A stretch of DNA of 64,000 nucleotides. Origin: Apricaphanius iberus (lineage: Eukaryota; Chordata; Actinopteri; Cyprinodontiformes; Aphaniidae). The stretch is from positions 1,860,001-1,924,000 of the forward strand of contig JAPXFQ010000351.1 in NCBI GenBank assembly GCA_028564705.1, written 5' to 3'. A program made the position numbers and the translations under genes. The notes below the pieces were generated by a model that worked only from the letters and a program-made list of their open reading frames with translations, had not been told where the DNA came from and searched no databases. Shown here piece by piece: positions 42,326 to 55,400 of this stretch (position 1 is its first letter; each line of letters opens with the position of its first letter).

Positions 42326-42800
42326 TTATAAAAAGGATTCTGCTGCAACAGGTAGGCAACGTCCGTCATATGGGCATCCATACATATGTTGCATAAATTG
42401 GAAGGCATGCACGTTTTCTTGTTTGTGCAAACCCGGCATACCTGCAATCGCCATGAAATTGGCTTTAATTCGATGCAGTTGCTGGATGTCTACTGGGAAA
42501 CGGATGAATTGTTGGATAATGTGTGTTCGACAGAGCGCTTTAAGAGTTGGGTGGATTGATCGGCTGATAGAGGGTTGTGATATACCCAAATCGTCCGCGT
42601 TGCATTTTCCCTGTGGCTAAATATCTTAGTTTCGCTAAACATTTAATTTCTGGACTGATCGGGTTGTTACGTTTAGTTGGAGACGTGATTGCATCCCGCA
42701 CCACATCTGCAATAAACGATTTAGTCGGTATCGTTTGGTTAATTCCGAATCATCCAGAGTGTCCAACACATTGCGTCTGGCTGCAGCCATTTTGGGAGTC
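42326..42800 (-). pseudogene. HARBI1-like transposase, N-terminal remnant
   Basis: Minus-strand blocks are MAAARRNVLDTLDDSELTKR, ITSPTKRNNPISPEIKCLAK, LRYLATGKMQ, DDLGISQPSISRSIHPTLKA and QFIRFPVDIQQLHRIKANF. These are the N-terminal HTH-like part of the PIF/Harbinger nuclease (normally followed by the GxIDGTH catalytic site). The frame shifts at least twice. After AGMPG the catalytic region is replaced by a short rearranged tail, so no DDE triad is left. Confidence 0.78.
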
Positions 42801-43049
42801 TTTGTGAATAGGTCTTAGGGAGTTAGGAGTCCTCTTGACTTCTTTTAAGGACTCCCAGACTTAGGAGTTACTTTTAGGCCTAAAAGTGGTTGTGAATTAC
42901 TTTTATTTTATCAAACTAGGAGTCCTTAAATTAAGAGTGACACGCCCACATTTTTTAGGCGTTACTCCTAAATTCGGCTATTTTAGCCCTAAGATTCTTT
43001 GTGAATACGGCCCCTGGTAAAAATACCTTGAATTTCCGATGGTGGAAAT

Positions 43050-43215
43050 GCTCCTTAAGTTCCTTGGACCAATGAGTCACCAGAACAGAAAAGAAGTTTG
43101 ACACAAACCAAATACAGTATTCCAGGACAAGAACCTCATACTAGCTATCAGACATAGAAGTGGAAGCGTCATGGTCTGGAGATGGTTCAAAAATCCACAA
43201 CAAATTAAATTACAT
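43050..43215 (+). pseudogene. Tc1-like transposase scrap
   Basis: The plus strand includes NLILAIRHRSGSVMVWRWF, resembling the H-G-G-G-S-(V/I)-M-(V/L)-W-G-C-F block of Tc1 transposases. An upstream piece reads like a degraded W-x-D-E-(S/T)-x-F region. No terminal repeats were found. Confidence 0.5.
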
Positions 43216-44714
43216 ACGAAATGCTGTACAAAAATGTGAGACTGTCGCCTTTTGAGATGAGGAGATGCAAGTAAGTCACCTTATTTTCCACAGATAAATG
43301 AAAACAAGGCCATACATTGATATTTCAGTATTTCATAAGGAAAATCTTGCCAGTCTGACTGTATTGCATGTATGTATTCCAATGTGATTAATTCTTAAGG
43401 CCTAGATGGCCGGAATTCCATTTTCAGTCTCTTAGTAATGAACCATCAGGAAGGCAGAGTACATTTTAAATCAGTAAATAGAAGCACAAGACAATTCTGA
43501 AGTTCGTGACTTAAAAATCTTTATTGTTGCATATAAATTATGATTCTTACATTGAAACAGGAAAGGTTAAGAAAAGAAAATCAATATAAATTAAGTAAAT
43601 AGTACCATTTTTGACCCTTTTCATATACTTTCATCACTTCTTATACATTATTATAGAACTATATTCTTGTCACACAGTAGGATACTGTTTCATCCCCTAA
43701 TGAACTACTTAAATGTTTTAGTAGGAATCTTATGAAGTATATGTTGCACAGACAGACAGACATACAGATAAGGTATGATATGGGGTGCTATCATGATAGA
43801 TTTTTGGACACTGATATTTGTAGGAATGCTCACTGCTCTGTACATGGAATCGCTAACGTAAATGTTTTCATTAAGATATCCATCCATTATCAATGCTGCT
43901 TATCCTTGAAGGGTCGCGAAAGGGCTGGTGCCTATCTCCAGCATTCATTGGACGAGAGGCGGGATACACACTCGACAAGTTCGCCAGTCCATTGTAGATT
44001 ACTAAACATGTGGTGCTTTTTTCAAAGAAAAAAAAGAACGTTTTACTTCTTTAACTGGGTCACTCTTTAAACGCACAGTGTGTAATTTTCGGCAATTAGG
44101 GGGCAGTGCATACCTAAATTATCACAAGCATGTGGTATCTGTGTCTTAGAGTACGAAACTCAACAACGCAGGTCTAACTAGTGCTGTTTTCAAACGCTCA
44201 ATTCCCTCAGAATTATCTATTTGCAGCAACATGACGAGCACATCAGTCTGTCTTTCATCGCTTGGAACTAGCGAAGAGGTAAAAATGTATTTATGGCGAA
44301 ACTTTGTTGCATTTTTTTAAGGGGAAATCAATGTTTTAATAGCGGGCGTGTTCCGTGCGCTTTGCCCTTCCAGGCTCTTGTAGAAGTAAAGACATCAGCT
44401 AATATGGCTTTCCCCTGAAAAGAGGACCCGCGCCTATCTATTTTAAAACTGATTTTTAAAGTCATATTTTACAATATCAGCAATATTTCGCAATTAATGT
44501 GCTTTACGTAATTATTATTACATAATATTTTAATGGCTATTTTCAAAGATGTACTGCAAAAACACTTTAAGGTGACACTGTGTAAAAGATTCCTAGAACA
44601 TTTTGTCTGAGATGGGATTTGCAGCTACAGATCTCATCCCATACTTATAATCTTAATGATGTTAAATTGCCATTTTAACATCCAGTAGGGGTTTGGGTAC
44701 TTTTGAGGAGCTTT
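43216..44714. other. Unassigned stretch with a Rex3-like tail
   Basis: No gene is recognised. At 43868-44000 an inverted Rex3-like tail (catccattatcaatgctgcttatcc...gggtcgcg) is visible. Phrases resembling acactgtgtaatttt near 44075 and 44580 suggest DNA-element edges but are in the same orientation. Confidence 0.4.
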
Positions 44715-44715
44715 T

Positions 44716-47610
44716 TCTATTCAATTCAATTCACTTTTATTTGTAAAGCGCCAATTCACAACAAATGTAATCTCAAGGCACTTTACAACAAGAGTAATTT
44801 CAATACAATTATACAAACATTCCAATAAGTTAAAAGTTTTCTATGTAAGGAATCCCAACAGATTGCGATGAGTCATCGACATGAGGTTGTGCCCAGATCA
44901 TGCAGACTCCAACCACAGCTATTCCTCAGCAATCCCTCATACGGACCAAGCATGTAGTAACAGTGGAGAGGAAAAACTTCCCTTTAACAGGAAGAAACCT
45001 CCGGCAGAACCTGGTTCACTACAAGCGGTCATTTGCCACGACCGTCTGGGGCTCTGAGAAGACAGCGAACAGAAAGCATGGAGGATGCTTGGTCACTTTG
45101 AGCAGCATCTGGACCGATGTTCCCCATCCAGCAGGGGGCATTGTAGTTGAGCAGGGTACCAGACCATGTGAGGCTTCTATGGGGAGAAACAAACAGAGAA
45201 AACTGGGTTAACAATCGCAACAACAGCAGAAAAAATATATCTGGAGAGTGGTAGAAGAGAAAACTAGAACAGAGAAGAAAAGTGGTCAGTCTGTCATCCA
45301 AAACACTCTAAACCTATAACAGCATAACTAAAAAAACATAGCTCAGGATAACCTAAGCCACTCTAACTATAAGCTTTATCAAAAAGGAAGGTTTTAAGCC
45401 TAGTCTTAAAAACAGACATAGTATCTGCCTCACAGACTAAAACTGGGAGCTGGTTCCACAGGAGAGGAGCCTGGTAAGTAAAAGATCTGCCTCCCATTCT
45501 ACTTTTAGAAACCCTAGGAACTACCAGTAGACCTGCATACTGAAAACAAAGTGCTCTGTTAGGTACATATGGAACAATCAGATCTCTGATGTTTGATTGA
45601 GCTTGATTATTAAGGGCTTTATAAGTAAGGAGAAGGATCTTAAACTCTATTCTGCATTTAACAGGGAGCCATTGGAGAGAAGCCAAAACAGGGGAAATGT
45701 GATCTCTCTTTTTAATATTCGTCAGAACTCTTGCTCTAGCATTTTGGATCAACTGAAGGCTTTAAATTGCATTTTGTGGATTTCCTGATAATAAGGAATT
45801 ACAGTAGTCCAGCCTTGAAGTAACAAATGCATCACCTAATTTCTCTGCATCACTCCTGGACAGGATGTTAATAATTTTAGCAATATTCCGGAGGCGAAAG
45901 AAAGAAATCTTAGAAACCTGTTTAATATGGGATTTAAATGTCATGTCTTGGTCAAAAAATTACACAGCGGTTCTTTACATTATTACCAGAGGCCAAATGA
46001 ATGCCATCCAGATGAAGTTATTGATTTACCAGTTGTCTATTTAACGTTTCAGGTCCAAAGACAACAACTTTTGTCTTTTTTGTCTTTTCTGAAATTATAT
46101 AGAAAAAAATTAGAGTCATCCAAGTTTTTGTGTCTTCCAGACATGCTTGTAATCTACCTAACTGATTGGTTTAATCTGGTTTTATGGATAGATATAATTG
46201 TGTATCATCTGCATAACTGAGTAAATTCATTTGAAGTTGTCTAATTATTTTACCAATTGGAAGAATACATATAGTAAAGAGAATCGGTCCAAGCACAGGA
46301 CCCTGTGGTACTCTACTAGTAACCCTTGAGTGTGAAGAAGATTTATCATTGATATGAACAAACTGGAATCTGTCGGACAGATATGATTTAAACCAGCCAA
46401 GTGATGTTCCCTTGATCCCTATAACATGTTCAATCCTTTCTAAGAGAATATTATGATTAACTGTGTCAAAAGCACCACTGAGATCTAACAAGACCAGAAT
46501 AATCAAAAATCCATTATCTGAGGCGATTAGAATATCATTAGTAACTTTCACCAGTGCTGTTTCAGTGCTATGATGAGTTCTAAAACCTGACTGAAGTTCT
46601 TCAAACAGGTTGTTGCTGTTTAGATGCTCACATACTTGATTAGCAACTGTTTTCTCAAGAATTTTGAATAAGAAAGGAAGGTTAGATATAGGTCTGTATT
46701 TAGCTAATTCATCTTGATCTAGGGAGGGGTTCTTAACTAAAGGTTTAATTACAGAAACCTTAAATTCCTGAGGCACATATCCACGTATTAAAGATAGATT
46801 CATCATGTCTTGAATAGGGCCAGTAACCAGAGGGAACAGTTCCTTAAATAATTTAGTTTGTATTGGGTCTAACATACAAGTTGAGGGTTTAGATTAAGCT
46901 AATATTTGTGATAATTCCAAAAGTTCGACAGAATCAAAACAGTACAGACATAGACATGGTTCTACAGTTCTCTCTGATACTGCCTCATTTAATGAAAGAG
47001 AGTTAATCATGTTTGGGAGAATGCCAATGATTTTATTTTTAATATAATTTATTTTATTAATGAAGAATCCCATAAAGTCATCACTATTGAGAGAAGGGGG
47101 AATAGTTGGCTCAACAGAGCTATGACTCTGTGTAAGTTTGGCAACTGTACTAAAAAGAAACCTAGGACTGTTTTTATATACCTCTATTAATGATGAGAAA
47201 TATACTGATCTAGCTTGTCGAAGGGCGTTTTTATGAGGTAGTAGCCTTTTTTTCCAGGTTAGAAAGGAATCAATTAATTGTGTAGAGCACCATTTTCTCT
47301 CCAGTTCCCTAGTATTCTGCTTTAAAGTATGAAACTCTGCACTAAACCAGGCAGCCAACCTCCTATGGCTGATTACCTTCTTTTTTAAGGGGGCTACACT
47401 GTCTAGCACCAAATGCAGTGAGGAAGTAATGCTTTGAACCAGACCATCAATTTCTGAAGGGTTAGTGTTGAAATTACTGCCGTCCACTGTGGTATTCTGA
47501 GACGGATAGGGAAGCAAGAATGGAACAGATTCTTTAATTCTCAGATGGTTCAGCTCCTTGGGGTGTCTCCCAATACAAATCAACCTAATGAGATAGCTAA
47601 TACAAATTCT
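44716..47610 (-). mobile_element. L2/Maui-type LINE, best-preserved copy
   Basis: The copy has the complete 3' UTR (44716-45362) and most of ORF2 upstream of it. The 5' side is truncated before the endonuclease, as is common for LINEs. It serves as the reference for the L2 fragments at 16, 35 and 59 kb. Confidence 0.9.
45363..47583 (-). pseudogene. L2 ORF2, reverse transcriptase and C-terminal domain
   Basis: The upstream linker reads KKVISHRRLAAWFSAEFHTL and ELERKWCSTQLIDSF. The RT reads KYRPISNLPFLFKILEKTVA, SGFRTHHSTETALVKVTND, LVLLDLSGAFDTVNHNILLE, VPQGPVLGPILFTI and LLSYADDTQLYLS (intact YADD). The C-terminal region has ISPVLASLQWLPVKCRIEFK, LLTYKALNNQ and APLLWNQLPVLV. Stops occur at about 46880 and between 46171 and 45752. 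About 740 codons of the usual protein remain. Confidence 0.9.
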
Positions 47611-48657
47611 TGATTAATGACAGACCAAAGCTATGCACAAACCTCTTCCAGACAAGAGTTATTGTAGGAGCCAGGCCTGAGGTGAAGCACCTGGTGGTTA
47701 GATCAAATTGAGTTGAACACAGCTCCAAAAAGGGCTTTAACTCTAGAACCCAATTCTTGAAGAAGGACTGGACTTTCTCCTATGGGGTCTGGTGTGTGTA
47801 AGAAAATTATCCACCGCTTTGATGTTTGAGTTGTCCTAAGAGGTGTCCATGTTTCAGAACAAATTGCTTCATATTTTGTACTTGCTAAAAGCTACTTTGG
47901 GCTAAAGGTTTATTTTGGAATTCTATCACCAGACCCATGATGTTATGTCTTAAATCTTAAAGGATGAGAGGGACAGAACTATTAACTAATACATAGTATC
48001 ATAGAATAGTGATACATAATAGTGACTTGGACCCAAGACTGTGGGAGACTGATCTAGTCAACCCATACAAGTAGTAAGCCCAAACTGGGAACATCTGGTG
48101 GAATGTTATTGATGTTATTTGAGATTTTTGGAGGTAAAAGAGTTAAAAAGAAAAACTTTTTTGCATTTGCTGTGTCACCAGAGGTCGCGCTAGACATGTT
48201 TTTTGTCCGTCATTTTGAATGACAGGTTAAAAATAATCTGGTCATAATCTTTTTTACTCGTCAATTTTTAAATCTGTGTGTGTGTGTGTGTGTGGGGGGG
48301 GGTTATCTCATACTATCGTCTGCTTAATAGTGTTTATTTTTTATTAATTTTGAATGATAGTCAATCAAAACAAAGCTGAACAGAGCTGGTCTAACCAACT
48401 GCAGCAGTCAGTCACGCTCCAAAGGCTCAAGAGCTTTTCAACGTGCAGTCAGCTCCTGGTCAGCGAGATATCTGGGAATATTTTCTTTAATTGATTTATT
48501 TACCTGGACTGCATGTGTAAAGTTGAAAGTATCTGGGCAGTTGAGCCAAGTGGTCAGAGGTGTGAATACTAATCTGTAAAAATGAGTATAGTTGCGTTCA
48601 CTTGAGTGCTATTCTGAGCATGCACTATTAACAGCCTGTTACTGAGTTCTTCCCGGG
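47611..48657. other. Unassigned stretch with a TG microsatellite
   Basis: No gene. The (TG)n run is at 48275-48293 and passes into a G run to about 48302. The rest is unassigned AT-rich DNA. Confidence 0.5.
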
Positions 48658-48659
48658 CT

Positions 48660-49830
48660 AAAAGAGAAGATGGCTTCTGTGTGTTTTTCTCCTATGAATA
48701 TTAGCCACTAGAGAGTGCAAGCTAACCACTTTGGTGACAGGTGACACGATAGAGTGCCTGTGGAAATGTCCAGCACTCCAGTTTATGTGCCTAGTCATGC
48801 CGGCCAAAGGTGGTTGTTTAAACAATGGACTCATTTTAAATGTATCAAAGACCAAGGAGATGAGGAAGTACAATGGACCATCTAGCAAAGGGGAGGACCG
48901 ATTTCCAAACCATTCTCTATGGCAACAAAGTTCTCGCAGTCTGTTAGAGAAGGAACTGCTCTGCCCCTCCAAAATGGAGTGCAAGGGGTGAGAGGTATCG
49001 TCCATGATGGCCACTCGTTTACTAATGGACCTTCTGTCTCTTATGGTCTCCAAGGTTTCCAGGTTCTGTCCAATAATCTTAACAGCCTTGTGTATCAGTT
49101 TATGAATCCTGCTGGCATCCCTGCATATGATACTGCCCCCCCCAGCACACAACCGTATACATAATGGTACTGGACACCACAGCCACAGAATTTACCCCTC
49201 AGTTTAACTGGGAGTCAAGATGCACTCCCAAGTATTTATAGGTCTCCAACATCTCCACCTCCTCCCCAGCCAACCTGATAGGAAGGTGAACAGAACCCCT
49301 CCTTTTGAAGTCCACAACCATCTCCTTGGTTTTATTCACATTCAGGAGGAAGTGATTCTCTCTTTACCAACCAACAAAGCCACCCACCAGGTCTCTGTAC
49401 CCCCCCTCCTCCCCATACCCACCAATACATCCAACCACAGCTGAGTCGTCTGAATATTTCTGTAGATGGCACAAGTTTGAACATCAGATGTGTACACGGT
49501 GAAGAGAAATGGTGATAAATGGTGATAAAACTGTCCCTTGGGGAGCACCCATGTCATTGACCCCATCTGACACGGCACTCCCCATCCGGACGAACTGAGG
49601 TCTGCCGATAGATAATCCTGGATTCAGGATACATAGGACAGGGGGACCCCACCACGTAGCAACATTTACCCCAAAAAGGATGGATGGATTGTTTTGAAGG
49701 AGCTGGAAAAGTCAAAAACATAATTCTCACGCACCTGAACACAGTGAAAAATGATGAATTGCTGCTGGAGGAGTTAGCCCCGGGCCTAATAGCCGGCAGC
49801 AAGAGCTGCGGCAGAATGAAGTCGGAGAAA
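48660..49830 (-). pseudogene. Non-LTR retrotransposon RT and C-terminal fragment
   Basis: On the minus strand readable blocks are GQFYHHLSPFLFTVYTSD (the Q-G-T-x-L-S-P motif), then LVGGFVGW...FLLNVNKTKEM, LETYKYLGVHLDSQLN, GGSIICRDASRIHKLIHKAV and DRRSISKRVAIMDDTSHPLH. They are the RT palm, thumb and C-terminal domain of a common fish LINE distinct from L2. Frames change often. The family is not certain (CR1/Rex-like group). Confidence 0.75.
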
Positions 49831-51400
49831 CAGAGCAGGCGGCCTGGATCGGGGTTTTCAAGATGTGTGGTGACGCGGTTTGTTGAAATGATGTTTGATT
49901 ATGATCAGAGGCAAGGTTGGGACAATGACTGAGTGATGAGAGGTAAGTGTAGGAGTCTTCAGACTGAAGCTAATGTCCTGTCCTATCTATTGCTCAGCTG
50001 TTTATTCTGACAAAACTGTCCTGTCGGTGTCATGATCTCCGTGTCAGACGGTCTCCGTGTCACTTGGGTGTCAGACCAGCTCATTTAATGCAAGTTTTGC
50101 GATGCTCTATTTGAAAATTTAGAACAGCGAATTCCTTCAGTAAAAAGAAGGAAACGATGCGTTAAACGGAAGACAGAAGATAAGGAATTAACAACATTCA
50201 CTACAGCATACGGGATATTGATTATTGGTGCTGTGAGTCAAACGCATGGGTTAAATAATATGAATAATTTGACAAAAAGGCACATGTATTGTGGAGTTGG
50301 TCCGGATCGAGACTGTTTGTATTCAGACCTGAAGCGAAGCGAAGCAAACCTCTGTCCGTTTGGAACCGGACCAAGACCACCTGAAAAAGCTGGTCTCGGT
50401 CCAGTTCTCTGATCCGTAGCAGGATTCGTTTGTGTGTATTGACACCTGCATAAAAGGTCCGTACCAGCGTTCCAAACGAACTCTGGTCCGTTTAAAGTGG
50501 ACTAAACAGTGCAGGTTTGAATACACCCTTAGACCCCAAGGAGGAATGCCATTTGGACCAGGGGCTTTCTTCACCATGGTTCTGTACAAGACTCTCGACA
50601 TTTTGCTGTCAGACAATAGGACTCTTCTCTCCTCCTGCTGTACTCATGTTTTTGAGCAACACAACTTATGTTATATTGAAATTATATATTTAATAAAGAT
50701 GAGTCAACTTGTTTTTACAAATTGGTTCAACTTAACTTTGTAATTAAGTCTAAAAATTGACTCAACACAATCCTGCTGTTGAATTTACTCAAAAATGCTA
50801 TGCAGCTGGTTGCCCCTATTTATTTAAGTTTGCTCAACTACTCATTCTTCATACTGACAACTCAAAACACTTTTATGAGGTTAAGTGCATAGCAGACAGG
50901 CAGAAGGTGGATTTAAACATATGACACTCTGAATACAAGCCAACTCTTCTACCCATCATACCACAGTTGACCACAAATCTTTAATGGTAACTTCACTAGG
51001 AGTATAGTATAGTCTCCTGTTTAAAAGCTGTTTTCGGTGTTTTTCCCTAATATTAAACGATTTATGTTCAAGAGTTTGCTAAACCATTTGAATGTAATTA
51101 AATGAGAACAAAATCTACCTTTATTGGTCTCCTTATCCAAGTAACATGCATAGCATTTCTTGCGGATTTTAAATAAAAATATAACTATTTAGCTATGAAT
51201 AGTCAAAGGACTGCTTATGGCAGTCAAAATTAATAATTTGTGGAAAATTATTATTCGGGGGAACCACCTGATTCTTTCATAAACTATTGTAATAGCCACA
51301 TTTCTATATCATTCTCATAATTCTGAAGGAATGAATTATTAAGCATCTAGTGGTCATACACCTTGCAATGTGTGTGTGTTGAACAAGAAATGATAACTGT
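49831..51400. other. Unassigned stretch with a DNA-element-like repeat
   Basis: Between 50240 and 50545 GGTCCG/CGGACC-rich sequence with internal inverse symmetry ends in caggtttgaatacacccttag, resembling the end of a MITE. Its left end was not located. A tRNA-like SINE head lies at 50900-50975. Confidence 0.4.
50900..50975 (-). mobile_element. tRNA-like SINE head, second type, copy 2
   Basis: The reverse complement reads GGTATGATGGGTAGAAG (A-box-like), then ATATGTTTAAATCCACC (B-box-like) and CTTCTGCCTG. The pattern resembles 24496-24575. Both boxes are degraded. Confidence 0.38.
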
Positions 51401-52440
51401 TACTTTCCAAACACAACATTTATTTAAAAAAAGAAATAAGATATTCAAACACTCAAAAGTAATAAAAGAACTCACTACTGATTAAAAATAAATATATGGT
51501 TAAAATAAAGGAACACAAACGATGAATAATGTAATAAAGTGACGCCGGCTTAAACTATCATGTGGGCTTGTTAAGCTTTAGCTCTGTGTGACACCCGTGG
51601 GGCATTTAGAGTGGCTCAGATACATTTATTAAACATTAAACAAAAAGGTTTCAAGTTGTAGGATTTAAAAGCGTCTCTTTATCGGGAATAAGTATTTTAA
51701 AAACACTGATTAAAGTTTTAGCCCAACAGGCCTCTAGTACCCAAAGATAGCAGATGAAAACAATACACCACCACAAAAGTGGAAAAAACCTTTAAAATTA
51801 GTTATCCTAACTAATTTGCCTCTGTCCAAACAGACCTTTGAACGATTAAGTATCCGAGTTGCTGTGTGTTGATGAGGGAAGGGGGTGAGGCGACGTTAGC
51901 CAAGCGGCTAACAATGGCTCCGATCTGCAGTAGTAAAGCTCCTGGCTTGCGGCTCCGTCCATCTGCGTCTGGCTCTAGCTGCTTGGCAATCGGCCCCCGA
52001 TATCCACCTTTTACAGTACCTTTTGGCAGCTTTCCAGCGCGGCAATTCTTATCGGCTCTGTGGCAGGGGATGAATGCAGCTTCTGCTGGTTCTGACCTGG
52101 CACATGTGGCTTCCACCCGTTCAGTCTTGCAGCCTGTCGGCGGCCTGAAACTCAAAGAGGTAGCATCGGGCTCTGGGACAAATGTCTTTGTCAATGTTTA
52201 AGATTCACCTGGAGTGGTCTTTGGGTTCCTTTGGAGAAAGTTTCTGCAATAAACTTGGGCCTTCCGTCACCAGTGAAGGAGGATGGATGGAAATACCTTC
52301 TGTTATTGCTTCCTGGCCAGAGATAGATTCAGAAGGCCGAGTAACAGGAAGCGTGCTGTATTTATAGGGCAGGTTAGCGCCACCTGATGGCTGTGTGTAC
52401 CCAACGGCATTTGACTCAAAAGCCAATTTAAAAAGCCAAT
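51401..52440 (-). other. Possible TATA-to-polyA transcription unit
   Basis: On the minus strand TATAAATA (complement of 52359-52366) is followed by GC-richer sequence and a splice-acceptor-like TTTATTGCAG at about 52250. A 127-codon ORF (52194-51811) without recognised domains follows, then AATAAA (complement of 51419-51424). The layout fits a solo LTR, an unrecognised element or a small gene; nothing identifies which. Confidence 0.3.
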
Positions 52441-55400
52441 TATTTAATTACATTAAAATGGTTTTGCAAACTCTTGAGAACTTAAATCATTGAATATTAG
52501 AGTAAAAATCCTATTGATTGTCCTACAAATCCTATTAGGAACAAAAGCTTAAGCTGCACCAGAGCAGCACCACACCTCCCCCCAAAAACATGTTACCAAA
52601 TGCCATAATATATATGTTGTAAATGTTATATACAAACGTTTATCCTGAAAAATCTGGGATACCCTACGAATGAAATAGGAGTAATGAGGCTATTTTTAAC
52701 ATTAAAGAAGTAGAAAGTACAGATTATTGTGTTAAAATGTAAGGAATAAATGTAAAACGCTGGCACATAGATAATTCAGTAAAGCATAGATACCCACTAT
52801 TTCTATTTAAGTAAGTAGAAGTCTGGTCTGTAGGGGAGGGACTGGTATGACTTCACACTCGACAAACAGCACCAGCTGATTCCAGCTTGGAAGCTGCATG
52901 CTTATTGCTCTGAAGACAAGGAAAGCCAAAAGTTTATCTTGTGCGCACACACACACACACACACAAACACACACACGCCTCGTGTCGTCAGGGGGAGATT
53001 CCGACCAACCTGAACAAAGAAAGGATACATCAGGAGGTTGGAAGACACTGATGTAAGTTTCCAATCCTCACAATTTAAAACCAACTTCCGAATATCCCCA
53101 GAGTGGTAAAATTACATTCACCAATAAAGAGCCATTATTATTAAAATCTACTGTAGTCATGAGTTTATGGCACAAGCCAAATAAATTACAGACAACGATC
53201 TGACATTTTTATAACAAAAACACCAGGATCCTTACACTGGACTTCAATTCCTCCCTGTGCTATGACACTAATTATAAAATGCAAATTGAAAAGCTCTATA
53301 AGGGACTGTAAAAATATGACATATTGGTTACAGGTCTATGTGATTGAGAATTTGATCTTCCTTGTGAAAGGTTGAACATTCCTGGGGGCTTTTTCCTTTT
53401 AACACCAACCTTCCCCATTACGTTCTATTCCTGTCCACAAATATCTGCCCCCTTCCACCACATCAGCAAAAAACAAAAATGAGTTTGGAAATTTATCTCA
53501 ACAAATGAGCTCTCTTAAAAAAGGGCGGTAACCTCTAAAACACAACCAGCAAACAAACAGCCTGTTGTTAATGACCAATAATCGAAGGAATGCATGGAGA
53601 GGTTAGAGATATGCGATGAGAGACGAAAGCTAGCGTGGAAGTGAACATGTGTTAAGGGTGTGTGTGGATTTGAGATTATGGAAGAATGTCAGTAGTCCAA
53701 GCCAGTCTCCATTGTGGATCTACAGAGGATTTCCCAATCAATTTTTAGCACTGGAGAATTGGAAGCGAGGCTCTATGATGAACATGTAGCTCCATCTCCT
53801 GTGTCATTCTCTGGCTACAAGGTAACTCTCGATTTATCGTCTCACTGTTTGCTATGAGCAGGAGTGATCACAGATATGATCTGTTTTCACAGTAGTTTCA
53901 TATTTACATGTACATACCTACACAACATTTAAACACAGTTATGATCCATCACATTTATCAAAACTGATTCAGGTTTACTGACAAAGACAAATATGGACAG
54001 TCCCATAAAATGATTTAAACCATAGGCCTACCTAAAAATTTTATATATTTCTAATCTTGTGATATAAAAAAAGAAACAAAAACTACTACTAGGCTCTAGA
54101 CTAATCATTAATCTGAAAGATATGAGTTTAGATTTTTTTAAATTAATTCTACCATAATTAAGAAGTGACGTATTTTCTAAAAGTAACATAAGTATTTTGT
54201 TTTTATATACTTTTCAACAAAAACTATGTACTGTATCTTCTAAAAATAAATTGAAAAAACTCTATTAGCCTTACAGCAATCATACCTACTGGTATTCAGA
54301 TAATTTATTTTTAGCAATGAACTCTGTCTTTGATAGTGGAAGGACTCTTGCCATTAAACTAAACTTCTGCTCCCTTCAGACTTTTATTTTTCAGATTCTC
54401 CTAAACATCTATATAACTTGCAATCTGTCAGGAGTATAAATCATTTTGAGCTAAACTTTATATATGCACATATATTTTTATTTTATGGGAGCTTTACATT
54501 TATTTTCTTCTTTACTAGGTCAAAAGTATAAAGAAGAACAGAATATTGACAGTACAAACATCTTAGAGCAACAATTTCAAATCTCATCACTTAGATACAT
54601 TTTCAAGTCAATCATTTCTATCCCATTTTTTATGCTTAAAAAAAAATCACAGTATCCTGATGACAATCCTAATAAATGGCGTTGTGTTATACTAAAAGAG
54701 AAAATAACTATTCATTCATCTTATTCATGCAGGGTCACAAGGCTGGTGCCTATCTCCAGTGTTCATTGGGTGAGAGGCAGAAAGAGTAAATACCTACTCT
54801 AATGTAATTCAAATAGATTTTTATAATTTTTATGCAGATAAATTAGTTACATTCAATAAGTTTGAACATAAGTCCAAATGAGGCTTTTATCTCACTTTAC
54901 AGTACCTTTTAAAATAGCAACTTTTCAGCAGCTATAAAAATAATTTTCCATAAGCCTACATTTCTGTATTTTATTGGGGGGTGTGATGTATTATCATTAT
55001 CTTAAATATCATATTTTTATCAGCTGTAAGCAGAAAGTCATCATAATTATCAAAAATACAGACTTGAAAACATCAGTCTGTGTGGAATTATTTTATATTG
55101 TGAAAGAAATTTTCTGAAATAAATGAATGATATTTTCAATAATCTAAATAATTAAAGATGAGTGTGTAGTTAGAAAATCAGTTAAAATCAGCTTCACTCT
55201 GCTTCAATTTAGGTGAAATAATAATTTTCCTGGTGCTGTTAGTTTTTCTGCACCTGGCAGAAAAGGAACTATTCACAGCAAAATACATGAATGTAGTTTT
55301 AAAAATTTCAAGTCAAAACAAAGAATAAATGAAATAAAGGAAAATATAGCCATTCCAAGGCTGTAGACTGAATTCAGCCTACATATTTAATTTCAATGTA

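Larger units (their letters stand above)
41560..43014. mobile_element. Internally deleted Harbinger-type element
   Basis: The right end is the complement of GGGGCCGTATTCACAAAGAA (43014), with subterminal repeats of taggagt-type between 42806 and 43000. Inside are a plus-strand Myb-like gene and a minus-strand HARBI1-like transposase, tail to tail, the usual Harbinger gene pair. The left end was not found, so 41560 is approximate. Confidence 0.65.

Noticed and set aside
44075..44600. MITE bounded by acactgtgtaa-like phrases
   Set aside because: The two phrases are in the same orientation, so they are not terminal inverted repeats of one element.
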